From Pseudohongiella acticola (lineage in GTDB: Bacteria > Pseudomonadota > Gammaproteobacteria > Pseudomonadales > Pseudohongiellaceae), in assembly GCF_001758195.1 (NCBI RefSeq), contig NZ_MASR01000001.1, forward strand, positions 186,001 to 250,000: a stretch of DNA of 64,000 nt, read 5' to 3'. A program made the position numbers and the translations under genes. Shown one piece after another: positions 45,323-53,402 of this stretch. Position 1 is the stretch's first letter. Each line of letters begins with the position of its first letter. The notes below the pieces were generated by a model. That model was not told the origin of the DNA and did no database searches. It saw only the letters and a program-made list of their open reading frames with translations.

Positions 45323-46687
45323 ATGTCGACTTTTGAATATGATTTTTTTGTTATTGGTGCAGGCTCCGGTGGCGTGCGAGCTGCAAGAACGGCCGCGGCA
45401 CTTGGGGCGCGCACTGGCATCGCGGAGGAACGCTTTTTTGGTGGCACCTGCGTCAATGTAGGGTGCATACCGAAAAAGCTGTACACCTATGCCGCCCACA
45501 CTCGCCATGACATTGCCGACAGCGCCGCCTACGGCTGGCATGTTGCCTCTGAGCCCACGTTCGACTGGTCGCTTCTAAAAACAAATAAAGACAAAGAAAT
45601 CAATCGACTGAATGGTATTTATAAAAACCTGCTGAATTCGGCTGATGTCGATATTCATGAGGGGCATGCTCGACTGGCAGGTCCCAATCGCGTCGCAATT
45701 GGTGACCGGGAAATCACCGCAGAGCACATTTTGTTTGCGGTAGGTGGGCAGTCCTTTATGCCGCCCGTGCCAGGGATTGAAAACGCTCTGGATTCCGACG
45801 ACTTTTTTGAGCTGAGCGCTCAACCAACGGACGTACTGATTGTCGGCGGTGGGTACATTGCGACGGAGCTGGCGGGTGTGTTTTCAGGCCTGGGTTCGCA
45901 GGTGACACTGGCATATCGAGGCGATTTGCTGCTAAATGGCTTTGACGAGGACATTCGGTCATTTTTTACCGACTCGATAAAATCATATGTAAACCTGAAA
46001 CTGAATTCGGACATTCAACGTATCGAACGCTCAGGTGACAAAAAAGAGGTCGTTTTTTCCGATGGTACACGAGCAGCCTTCGATGCGGTCTTGTATGCGA
46101 CCGGACGCGTGCCCGCAACCGCGAAACTGGGACTGACCGATTTTGGCATCAAGCTGTCTGATGTTGGTGCCATCATTGTTGACAAGAACTTTGAGACAGC
46201 AATGCCAGGTGTGTACGCCGTCGGTGATGTAATTGATCGGGTAACACTGACACCGGTTGCACTGGCTGAGGGGCAGGCGCTGGCAAGGCGACTGTTTGGT
46301 GGTCCGAAGCAGCAGGTATCGTATGACCTGATTCCCGCTGCCGTGTTCAGCGAACCGCAAATTGCAACGGTGGGTATGACGGAAGCGGAAGCGCGTAGCT
46401 GTCATAAGAACATTGATGTGTACCGTAGCCGGTTTCGGCCGTTAAAACATACATTGACTGGTCGTGATTCGTTCAGTTTGATGAAAATGCTGGTGGATCG
46501 GGAAAGCGACCGTGTTGTGGGTATGCACATGGCAGGCACCGATGCGGCTGAAATCATGCAGGGCATGGCAGTGGCATTGCAGGCAGGTGCAACCAAGTCG
46601 CAGTTTGATTCGACCATTGGCATCCACCCGACAGCAGCAGAAGAGTTCGTCACCATGCGGACACCGGTTGAGGATAGTACAGATTAA
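45323..46687 (+). CDS. gor: glutathione-disulfide reductase
   Basis: Gor reduces glutathione disulfide with NADPH. The 454-residue protein starts MSTFEYDFFVIGAGSGGVRAAR. It carries the redox motif GGTCVNVGCIPKKL, the NADPH-binding region VGGGYIATELAGVFSGLGSQVTLAYR (with the arginine expected for NADPH), YAVGDVIDRVTLTPVALAEGQ, and IGIHPTAAEEFVTMR with the catalytic His-Glu pair. The ATG at 45323 is preferred over upstream in-frame ATGs, because it matches the family start and follows AAGGAA. Confidence 0.95.
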   Translation: MSTFEYDFFVIGAGSGGVRAARTAAALGARTGIAEERFFGGTCVNVGCIPKKLYTYAAHTRHDIADSAAYGWHVASEPTFDWSLLKTNKDKEINRLNGIYKNLLNSADVDIHEGHARLAGPNRVAIGDREITAEHILFAVGGQSFMPPVPGIENALDSDDFFELSAQPTDVLIVGGGYIATELAGVFSGLGSQVTLAYRGDLLLNGFDEDIRSFFTDSIKSYVNLKLNSDIQRIERSGDKKEVVFSDGTRAAFDAVLYATGRVPATAKLGLTDFGIKLSDVGAIIVDKNFETAMPGVYAVGDVIDRVTLTPVALAEGQALARRLFGGPKQQVSYDLIPAAVFSEPQIATVGMTEAEARSCHKNIDVYRSRFRPLKHTLTGRDSFSLMKMLVDRESDRVVGMHMAGTDAAEIMQGMAVALQAGATKSQFDSTIGIHPTAAEEFVTMRTPVEDSTD

Positions 46688-46732
46688 CGTCATTCGACCG
46701 GTGATAATTTTACAATAACAAGATGACTATCT

Positions 46733-47821
46733 ATGTCAGAAAAACCAGTAAAGTCGATGAGGCAGAATAATATTTTTACTGCCCAGTCACGGGATCGTGA
46801 GTTCTATATCCGGGTAATGATTGCTGTAGCTGCCTGTGGCATCAGTTTCGGGCTGCCATTCGCGCTCTATCATCTGTTCTGGGGAAGTTTGACGATCTCA
46901 GCAATCCTGCTTCCTGTTGTCGTGCTGCAGGTTTTTGCATTGATTTCACTGCTCAGGCGCGGTTTTAACGCGTTCGCGGCCTGGACCATTGGCGTTGTAC
47001 AGATCAGTGCGAACATATTTTTTGTGATGGAAGTCGGCATGATGGCAAGCTACTGGTTATACGCCAGTGGGGTTGCCAACTTCTATATTCTCGATCGGCG
47101 CCCCGCGTTGCTGGTCAATACGCTGGCCTGTCTGCTTGCGGTAACCCTGGCATTTGATGATCCGACCTACATCGTGCGCTACTGTGCCGCGTTCGCCATG
47201 ATCAATATTTTCCTGTACACATTTTCTGCTCAACTGGAAAAGAAAAATGATGAACTGGATCGGATGCTGACCATTGATCCGTTGACCCGGGTTGGAAATC
47301 GCACGGCAATGGACGAAACCTTGCTGCGCGTCAAAAACCATTTTGATCGTTATGCCACGCCGGCCACGGTGATCATGATCGATCTGGATCATTTCAAGGT
47401 TATCAACGATACGCTGGGCCACTTTGAGGGCGACAAGGTTCTGTGCCGGGTTGCCGATCTGGTGCAGACACGGCTGCGTCCCACAGATTCACTTTACCGT
47501 TATGGCGGCGAAGAGTTTATTGTGGTGGCTGAGAACACGACATTGAGTCAGGCGTCGTATCTGGCAGAAGGTATTCGTCAGCGCGTGGCTGATTACGAAG
47601 GCGAACATAAAAACGCTGAGAGCACACTCACGGTTTCCATTGGCGTCGCACAACTGCGCGCTGAGGAAAGTACCAACAATATGATCAACCGCGCCGATCA
47701 GGCGCTATACAAAGCCAAGTCGATGGGACGCAACTGGGTCTGTTTTGATGGCGAGTTCGAATCTGAGAACGGGGAATTGGATGCGACCAGGACAGAGGAC
47801 ACTGAGCGCGCCACGGGCTGA
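46733..47821 (+). CDS. membrane-anchored GGDEF diguanylate cyclase
   Basis: This 362-residue protein probably makes cyclic di-GMP. About five or six hydrophobic segments occupy residues 20-165. They are followed by a GGDEF domain starting TIDPLTRVGNRTAMDE, with the active motif YGGEEF (about residue 257). The inhibitory I-site RPTD lies five residues before GGEEF, so product feedback is likely. The sensory input is unknown. It stands alone after gor and converges on the RND operon across a perfect hairpin at 47845-47880. Confidence 0.9.
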   Translation: MSEKPVKSMRQNNIFTAQSRDREFYIRVMIAVAACGISFGLPFALYHLFWGSLTISAILLPVVVLQVFALISLLRRGFNAFAAWTIGVVQISANIFFVMEVGMMASYWLYASGVANFYILDRRPALLVNTLACLLAVTLAFDDPTYIVRYCAAFAMINIFLYTFSAQLEKKNDELDRMLTIDPLTRVGNRTAMDETLLRVKNHFDRYATPATVIMIDLDHFKVINDTLGHFEGDKVLCRVADLVQTRLRPTDSLYRYGGEEFIVVAENTTLSQASYLAEGIRQRVADYEGEHKNAESTLTVSIGVAQLRAEESTNNMINRADQALYKAKSMGRNWVCFDGEFESENGELDATRTEDTERATG

Positions 47822-47844
47822 AAACGGATACTTCTACCTACAGA

Positions 47845-47880
47845 CACTAATTCCGGTAATAAAGATTACCGGAATTAGTG
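47845..47880. terminator. perfect 16-bp hairpin between convergent genes
   Basis: CACTAATTCCGGTAAT (47845-47860) pairs perfectly with ATTACCGGAATTAGTG (47865-47880) around an AAAG tetraloop. It lies 24 bases after the GGDEF gene. No T run follows on either strand, so it may end both transcripts by blocking exonucleases rather than as a classical terminator. Confidence 0.65.
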
Positions 47881-47945
47881 GAAAAACAGATCCGTGCAAT
47901 AACCCTTTTCCTTGGCCTTCTGTACCACTCCATGCTTTTACTGTC

Positions 47946-47967
47946 TGAGCGCTCAATGAGCGCTCAA
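47946..47967. repeat. tandem 11-bp palindromic repeat
   Basis: TGAGCGCTCAA occurs twice in direct tandem (47946-47956 and 47957-47967); each contains the perfect palindrome TGAGCGCTCA. It sits 11 bases beyond the stop of the phosphatase-like gene on the minus strand. Function unknown. Confidence 0.6.
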
Positions 47968-47978
47968 TACGTGCTGGA

Positions 47979-48575
47979 TCAATTACCAGCGTTAGATGGC
48001 GTCCAGTCGCAACCTTCACACTCGGCCGACTTGCCGTTTTCTTCCAGCACAGCAACGATCAGGTCGCGCCAGGTTTCATTCGGTTGCCAGACCGTGTTCA
48101 TGTCGGCCTTGGCCTCGGCAACCGGCACATCTTCGTAGATCACCCGGTACAGGAAACTGAAGGCTGTGGCGCGCGCGTTTACCTGACAATGCAGCAGTGT
48201 TTTCATATCCGGAGCGCGCTGCATGGCATCTGCAAACGCATAAAAATCACGTTTAGTGGGATTGTTCCAGTCCACCGGGATATGGAGGTAATCCATGCCC
48301 AGGCCCTTGACCACCTGGTCAGCATTGGCGACGGCATTCTGATTATTGGTAAATGCGATATAGATGACACGCTCATAACCGGCATCACGAACGGCGGAAA
48401 ACTGTTCCGCTGATGGTTGGCCAGCGCTGGCAAAGGTATCGCTGTATTCGCGGAAATTGGTAATCTCGGCCAATGTCGCATTGGCGGGTGTCAGATCAGC
48501 AGCCATAACTGAAGTCCCTATTAACGAAGTGCTCACTAACATTGATGCAGCAAAGAATAAGCTCTTTTTAATCAT
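47979..48575 (-). CDS. exported phosphatase-like protein (DUF442/PTP-like fold)
   Basis: This 198-residue protein has a signal peptide (MIKKSLFFAASMLVSTSLIGTSVMAA). Its fold is reminiscent of the beta-lactamase-hydrolase-like or dual-specificity phosphatase families: FASAGQPSAEQFSAVRDAGYERVIYI, HIPVDWNNP and a P-loop-like LLHCQVNARATAF. The loop has Cys130 and Arg135 with four residues between, one fewer than the canonical C-X5-R, so catalysis is uncertain. It lies 40 bases after the RND gene and is the last gene of that operon. An in-frame upstream ATG at 48707 lies inside the RND gene and is rejected. Confidence 0.72.
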   Translation of the reverse strand: MIKKSLFFAASMLVSTSLIGTSVMAADLTPANATLAEITNFREYSDTFASAGQPSAEQFSAVRDAGYERVIYIAFTNNQNAVANADQVVKGLGMDYLHIPVDWNNPTKRDFYAFADAMQRAPDMKTLLHCQVNARATAFSFLYRVIYEDVPVAEAKADMNTVWQPNETWRDLIVAVLEENGKSAECEGCDWTPSNAGN

Positions 48576-48615
48576 TGTTTTGCTCTCTGTTTTTAATAGT
48601 CTTTCAAATACAGGC

Positions 48616-51600
48616 TCAGGCTGTTGCAGAGCCGGTCCCGGGTTGTGATACGCCTGAAACTTGCGGCCGGATGCGGAAAAATACCGCATAAAGCACCGGC
48701 ACCGCAATGAGTGTTAACACCGACGCAAAGGCGAGACCGGCCATAATAGTGACTGACATGCTGGCAAAAAAAGCATCCGCCAGCAGTGGAATCATGCCGA
48801 GGATGGTGGTCGCTGCAGCCAGAAAAACAGGACGCAGACGACTGACACTGGCATCCAGAATGGCGGTATGCGGCACCTTGCCTTCGTCGATCTGCAGGTC
48901 TATCTCATCCACCAGTACAATGGCATTTTTCATCAACATGCCAGACAGGCTGAGGAAACCGAGCAAGGCCGTGAAACTGAACGGCAGGCCACTGGCCAGC
49001 AACCCTACAGCAACGCCGCACAAGGACATGGGCACCACCAGCCAGATGATCAGTGGTTGCCGGACCTTGCCAAAGATCAGCACCGAGATCACCAACATCA
49101 CCAGGAAGCTGAGCGGTAGCTGGGCACCGAGCGAGGCCTGAGCTTCGCCGGAGGCTTCCAGCTCCCCTCCCCAGCTTAGCTGGTAACCGGGAGGTAAACG
49201 CATGGCCTCGATATCGCTGCGCACTCGGCGCAACGCTTCATCCGCCGTCAGCTCCGGCGCTGGTTCTGCCTGCACCGACAACGTACGGGTGCGATTTCGA
49301 CGTATGATCAGGGTTTCTTCAGCCCGTGTATCAAAACCGTCCAGGACCTGAGTGATGGGTACATAACGTTGCTCACCCGAACTCCACACCAGCCGTTCCT
49401 GCAATCGCTCCACCTGTAATCGCTCTGCCGCTGGCGGGCGAATAATGATGGGAATGCGTTCATCGGCTTCACGGTAGGTGCCGGCGCGTACGCCAGTGGT
49501 AGCAAACTCCAGTGTCTGCGCGACATCGGAGCGCGCAATGCCGGCGACTCTGGCCCGTTCCTCATTGAACTGGGGCGCGATCACCAGTTCGCGTTGGCGC
49601 CAGTTTTGCCGGATATCAATCAGCCCCGGCTCATCATTGAAGATGGCCATGGCCTCGCTGCCCAGGGCACGCAGGACTTCCGGATCTGCGCCACTGAAGC
49701 GGGCTTCGATCTTGGCGCCCGCGCCGGGGCCAAACACCAGGCGCCGGGTCTGTATTTCCGCTGCCGGATAGGCGGCACCCAGCTCGGCACGAAGCTGCTG
49801 CGCCAGTTCATCAATCAGAAAACGGTTCTCTGTGCGGACGATAAGCTGACCGTAAGCGGAATTGGGCTGCTGTGGTTCGTAGGTCAGCATGAAGCGACTG
49901 CCACCCTGCCCTATAAACGTGGAAACAGCTTCGACACCGGGTTTGGCCATCACCAGTTCATCAATCTGCGCCAGATCGCGAGCGGTGGCCCGGATGTCGC
50001 TGCCTTGCGGCAGACGGTAATCGACAAAAAAGATGGGCGTATTGGAGTCCGGGAAAAACGCCTGTTTGACAAAACCAAAGGCCCAGAAGCTGCTGGCAGT
50101 GATCAGAATCAGTAAAGCAATGGTCAGCCGTCGCCATGCCAGACTGGCTCGCAATGCGCTGCGATAGAGGGTGTAAAACACACCGCGATAAGGGTCGGCA
50201 TCAGCGGAGGCCTGCCTGACTTTTAATAGATAGGCGCCGAACAGCGGCGTCACGGTGATGGCCAGTATCCAGCTCAGTAGCAATGATATGCCGATGACCG
50301 CAAACAGGGAAAACAGGAATTCGCCAGAGGTGTCTGGCGACAGGCCGATACCGGAGAATGCCATGATGCCGATCAGAGTCGCCCCCAATAAGGGCCACTG
50401 GGTGCGCGCCGCAGCATCACTGGCCGCCTTGTGAGCCTGCATGCCACGCTGCATGTTGATCAGCATGCCCTCGGCGATGACAATGGCGTTGTCCACCAGC
50501 ATGCCCATGGCAATGATCAGTGCCCCCAGCGAGATACGTTCCATCTCGATCGTGAACACGCGCATCATGAACACCGTGCCCATGACAGTGAGCAATAGCG
50601 TGAGCCCTACCACCAGGCCGACCCGCCAGCCCATGAAGATGCAGAGCACGCCCACAACAATGGCCACCGACATGGCCAGGTTGATAATAAAATCCCCGAT
50701 GGCTTCGTCCACCACCACGTGCTGTGCATAGATGGGGTCGAGCTCAATACCCAGCGGAATTCGCGGCGCCAGTGTCTCCAGCGCGGCATCAACGGCCTGC
50801 CCTACTTCAACAATGTTTTCGGTGGCAACCCCCGCAATGGCAAGGGTAAAGGCGCGCTGACCATTGTGACGGATCAGGTGATCAGGAATTTCCTCACTTT
50901 GCCGGGACACCGTTGCGACATCAATCAAGGCAATCTGATCGGTGCTGCCGGGTCTGCCAATTCGCAAAGATTCGATATTGCTGACACTGTCCAGCCCGGG
51001 CTGGGAGCTGATACGCACATTGAGATCATCGACGCGCGCCGCACCGGCGCTCTGCACGGTGTTTTCCGCCTGAATGCTGTTGATGATCTGCGCCAGAGGC
51101 AGGCCGGTGGCAATCAGTCGGTCGTTGGGCAGTTCGACATAGATGGCCTCTTCCGGCAACCCTCGGGTTTCCACTTTAGCCACGCCGGACACCGTGAGCA
51201 GTTCGCGACGCAGGAAGGAGGCGATATCACGAATTTCACTGTCATCAAATGCCGGTGCAGTGACCGCATAAAAAATACCAAATACGTCGGCGAAATCATC
51301 GTTGACGATCGACGGACCGGCGCCATCGGGCAGGTTGCGCTGGAAATCGCCCACTTTGCGTCGCAGTTCATCCCAGACCTGGGGTATCTCATTGCCATCG
51401 TAGGTGTCCTGAATCTCGACGGTAATTTCCGAGCGGCCAGGCACAGATTTGGATGTGATGCGTTTGAGTTGCGGTAATTGCTGAATGGCCGATTCCAGGT
51501 GCTCGGTGACCTCCAGCTCAACTTCCTGTGCGGTGGCCCCGGGGTATGGCGTCACCACCACAGCCTGTTTCAGGGTAAAGGCCGGATCTTCCAGGCGACC

Positions 51601-51696
51601 CAGGGTGAGAATGCCCCAGATGCCGCCCAGCACCAGAATCAGTATGAACAACCAGGTATTGACCTGCCGGTTAATGGCGTAGCGTGCAAAGTCCAT
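48616..51696 (-). CDS. RND efflux transporter permease
   Basis: This 1026-residue protein is an inner-membrane resistance-nodulation-division exporter. Features are an N-terminal helix (WLFILILVLGGIWGILTL), a porter domain with TPYPGATAQEVELEVTEHLE, and the TM4 motif GMLVDNAIVIAEGMLINMQRGM. The latter has Asp-Asn where AcrB has Asp-Asp, as in several other RND subfamilies. A second porter half follows, with YRLPQGSDIRATARDL, and a C-terminal block has SGMLMKNAIVLVDEIDLQI. It is preceded by its MFP partner at 12 bases and tetR. The substrate cannot be told. Confidence 0.93.
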   Translation of the reverse strand: MDFARYAINRQVNTWLFILILVLGGIWGILTLGRLEDPAFTLKQAVVVTPYPGATAQEVELEVTEHLESAIQQLPQLKRITSKSVPGRSEITVEIQDTYDGNEIPQVWDELRRKVGDFQRNLPDGAGPSIVNDDFADVFGIFYAVTAPAFDDSEIRDIASFLRRELLTVSGVAKVETRGLPEEAIYVELPNDRLIATGLPLAQIINSIQAENTVQSAGAARVDDLNVRISSQPGLDSVSNIESLRIGRPGSTDQIALIDVATVSRQSEEIPDHLIRHNGQRAFTLAIAGVATENIVEVGQAVDAALETLAPRIPLGIELDPIYAQHVVVDEAIGDFIINLAMSVAIVVGVLCIFMGWRVGLVVGLTLLLTVMGTVFMMRVFTIEMERISLGALIIAMGMLVDNAIVIAEGMLINMQRGMQAHKAASDAAARTQWPLLGATLIGIMAFSGIGLSPDTSGEFLFSLFAVIGISLLLSWILAITVTPLFGAYLLKVRQASADADPYRGVFYTLYRSALRASLAWRRLTIALLILITASSFWAFGFVKQAFFPDSNTPIFFVDYRLPQGSDIRATARDLAQIDELVMAKPGVEAVSTFIGQGGSRFMLTYEPQQPNSAYGQLIVRTENRFLIDELAQQLRAELGAAYPAAEIQTRRLVFGPGAGAKIEARFSGADPEVLRALGSEAMAIFNDEPGLIDIRQNWRQRELVIAPQFNEERARVAGIARSDVAQTLEFATTGVRAGTYREADERIPIIIRPPAAERLQVERLQERLVWSSGEQRYVPITQVLDGFDTRAEETLIIRRNRTRTLSVQAEPAPELTADEALRRVRSDIEAMRLPPGYQLSWGGELEASGEAQASLGAQLPLSFLVMLVISVLIFGKVRQPLIIWLVVPMSLCGVAVGLLASGLPFSFTALLGFLSLSGMLMKNAIVLVDEIDLQIDEGKVPHTAILDASVSRLRPVFLAAATTILGMIPLLADAFFASMSVTIMAGLAFASVLTLIAVPVLYAVFFRIRPQVSGVSQPGTGSATA

Positions 51697-51708
51697 CTCG
51701 ATACGTCC

Positions 51709-52788
51709 TTAGCGCGCGTTTTTAAACGGTGTCACGGCCATGCCTTCATACAGCATGTGAGCGCCTGCGGTGACCACCTGTTCACCTGGTGTCAAACCAG
51801 AGTTGATCACAACCCGATTACTGCCCAGCGCGCCAACGGTGACACTGCGTGAGCTGACCGTGCCCTCACCAGGTTCAAACACCCAGACCCTGAAGCTGCC
51901 ATCATCAGCGGTATCAAGCGCTGCCGCCGGCACATCAATACGCGGCGCGAGGAAAGCGTCCCCGGACTGTACCGACACGGTTGCCGTCATGCCCGGCAGG
52001 ATATTGATGCCATCCTGGCGTGGCAGTCCAAAGCTGACCTGGTAGGTCTGCGTCACCGGGTCCGCCTCGGTCGCGTGCTCGCGATAGCTCAGTGGAAACT
52101 GGCGACCAGGATAGGCCGATATTTCTGCGCTGACGGCAAAGCGTTCCGGCGTTTGCAGCATCGCCATCAGACTTTCCGGAACTGATATGTGGACGCGCAG
52201 TTCGGTCACGTCCTGCACTCGCACCACGGCCGTACCAGCCTGCACCTGAGTGAAAGAATCTACAATTCGTCGTGTGACCAGGGCGTCGAATGGCGCTTCT
52301 ATGCGGGTGTAGTCCAGGTTCCTCTGCGCTGCGTTAAGAGCCAGTTGGCGCAATTCCTGATCGGATTGTGCGCGATCGAAGGTCGCGCGCGGAATGGCGC
52401 CGCTGTCGAGCATCTTGCGGTTACGCTCAAAATCCAGCGTGCTCAGATCAAGCGCGACTCTGGCTTCACGCACCGCCAGCTCATAATCACTGCTGTCGAG
52501 CTCGGCGATCAGTTCGCCGCGGGGCACGATGGTGCCCTGCTGAACTGGCATCCGGGTAATGCGTCCGCCCACCTGAAATGCGAGATCGACAGTACTCAGG
52601 GCATCGACAACACCGACAAAACGACGTACCCCGTCTGCCCGTTCCTGGCCAATGGTTTCCAGACGTACGGTGCGGAGTTCACGCCCGGTGTCCTGCTCGG
52701 CGGTGCTTTCCTGACAGGCATTAACGATGGCAAACAGACTCAACAGCAACGTGACGCGAAACAGCGGCGACCGTAAGGAGCGGTTCAT
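51709..52788 (-). CDS. RND membrane-fusion (periplasmic adaptor) lipoprotein
   Basis: This 359-residue protein joins the RND permease to an outer-membrane channel. It has a lipobox LFAIVNAC with the lipidated cysteine C25. The barrel/lipoyl parts are RRFVGVVDALSTVDLAFQVGGRI and ILPGMTATVSVQ. A short helical hairpin (ELAVREARVALDLSTLDFERNRKMLDSG and on) and NLDYTRIEAPFDALVTRRIVD follow. It overlaps tetR by four bases (ATGA) and precedes the permease, so the three are co-translated. No TolC-type gene is in the operon; the channel must come from elsewhere. Confidence 0.93.
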   Translation of the reverse strand: MNRSLRSPLFRVTLLLSLFAIVNACQESTAEQDTGRELRTVRLETIGQERADGVRRFVGVVDALSTVDLAFQVGGRITRMPVQQGTIVPRGELIAELDSSDYELAVREARVALDLSTLDFERNRKMLDSGAIPRATFDRAQSDQELRQLALNAAQRNLDYTRIEAPFDALVTRRIVDSFTQVQAGTAVVRVQDVTELRVHISVPESLMAMLQTPERFAVSAEISAYPGRQFPLSYREHATEADPVTQTYQVSFGLPRQDGINILPGMTATVSVQSGDAFLAPRIDVPAAALDTADDGSFRVWVFEPGEGTVSSRSVTVGALGSNRVVINSGLTPGEQVVTAGAHMLYEGMAVTPFKNAR

Positions 52789-53333
52789 GACATTTCCTCG
52801 GATAATTTCAGAAGTTTTTGAAAAAGCTTACTTTTCTCGGCTTGCGGATACGGTGCAATGCCCAGAATATGGTGAAACAGAATGCCATCGGCGGCGGACC
52901 ACAAAAGCAGGCCCAGATCGGGGTCGGTGCATTCAGAGCTGATCCGCTGGTAACTGTCGCGGAATACCGCACGCATGGGCTCCAGCAACTCGGGGTTCTC
53001 CGCCGATGCTGTCAAAATGCACATATAGGTTCCAGGGTCGACCATCTGATGGCCGGCAACGGCCCGTAACATGGCGCGCAGGTGTGCGTTGGGTTCGCCG
53101 GCCATGGCCCGTTCTTCGGTTTCGGCAATGCTGAGAAACTGGTCCAGCAGGCGATCCAGCATACTTTTCAGCAAGGCTTCCTTATTGGGATAGTTGTAAA
53201 GCAACCCGCCTTTGCTCAAACCGCACTCGCAGGCCACTTTGTCGAGCGTCAGCTTGCCCGCGCCTTCGCGCGAGGCTACGCGCTGGGCCGCATCGAGAAT
53301 ATTGTCGCGTGAACTGGATTTGAGTTGTGCCAT
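52785..53333 (-). CDS. TetR-family transcriptional regulator
   Basis: This 182-residue repressor probably controls its own efflux operon. The N-terminal helix-turn-helix domain reads SRDNILDAAQRVASREGAGKLTLDKVACECGLSKGGLLYNYPNKEALL. The ligand domain is helical with MVDPGTYMCILTASAENPELLEPM and ends LFQKLLKLSEEMS. The ATG at 53331-53333 (MAQLKSSSRDN) is preferred over one 45 bases upstream, being closer to the family length and downstream of the putative promoter. It overlaps the MFP gene by four bases. Confidence 0.9.
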   Translation of the reverse strand: MAQLKSSSRDNILDAAQRVASREGAGKLTLDKVACECGLSKGGLLYNYPNKEALLKSMLDRLLDQFLSIAETEERAMAGEPNAHLRAMLRAVAGHQMVDPGTYMCILTASAENPELLEPMRAVFRDSYQRISSECTDPDLGLLLWSAADGILFHHILGIAPYPQAEKSKLFQKLLKLSEEMS

Positions 53334-53368
53334 GACTTTACCGTCTGGTTGGTATAGTAGATGGCGCC

Positions 53369-53401
53369 AGTCTAGCAAATAAGTGTTACCTAATGCAACA
53401 C
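53369..53401 (-). promoter_or_regulatory. putative tetR operon promoter and operator
   Basis: On the minus strand TTGCAT (53393-53398), an 18-base spacer and TAGACT (53369-53374) resemble a promoter. The -35 is overlapped by the imperfect palindrome GTGTTACCTAATGCAACAC (53383-53401), with arms GTGTT / AACAC, a plausible site for autorepression by the TetR protein. Confidence 0.45.
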
Positions 53402-53402
53402 A

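Noticed and set aside
48576-48707. Longer start for the phosphatase-like gene at 48707.
   Set aside because: It would place 44 residues inside the RND gene and destroy the signal peptide beginning MIKKSLFF.
50719-51477. A 252-codon plus-strand frame antisense to the RND gene.
   Set aside because: Shadow of the permease reading frame.
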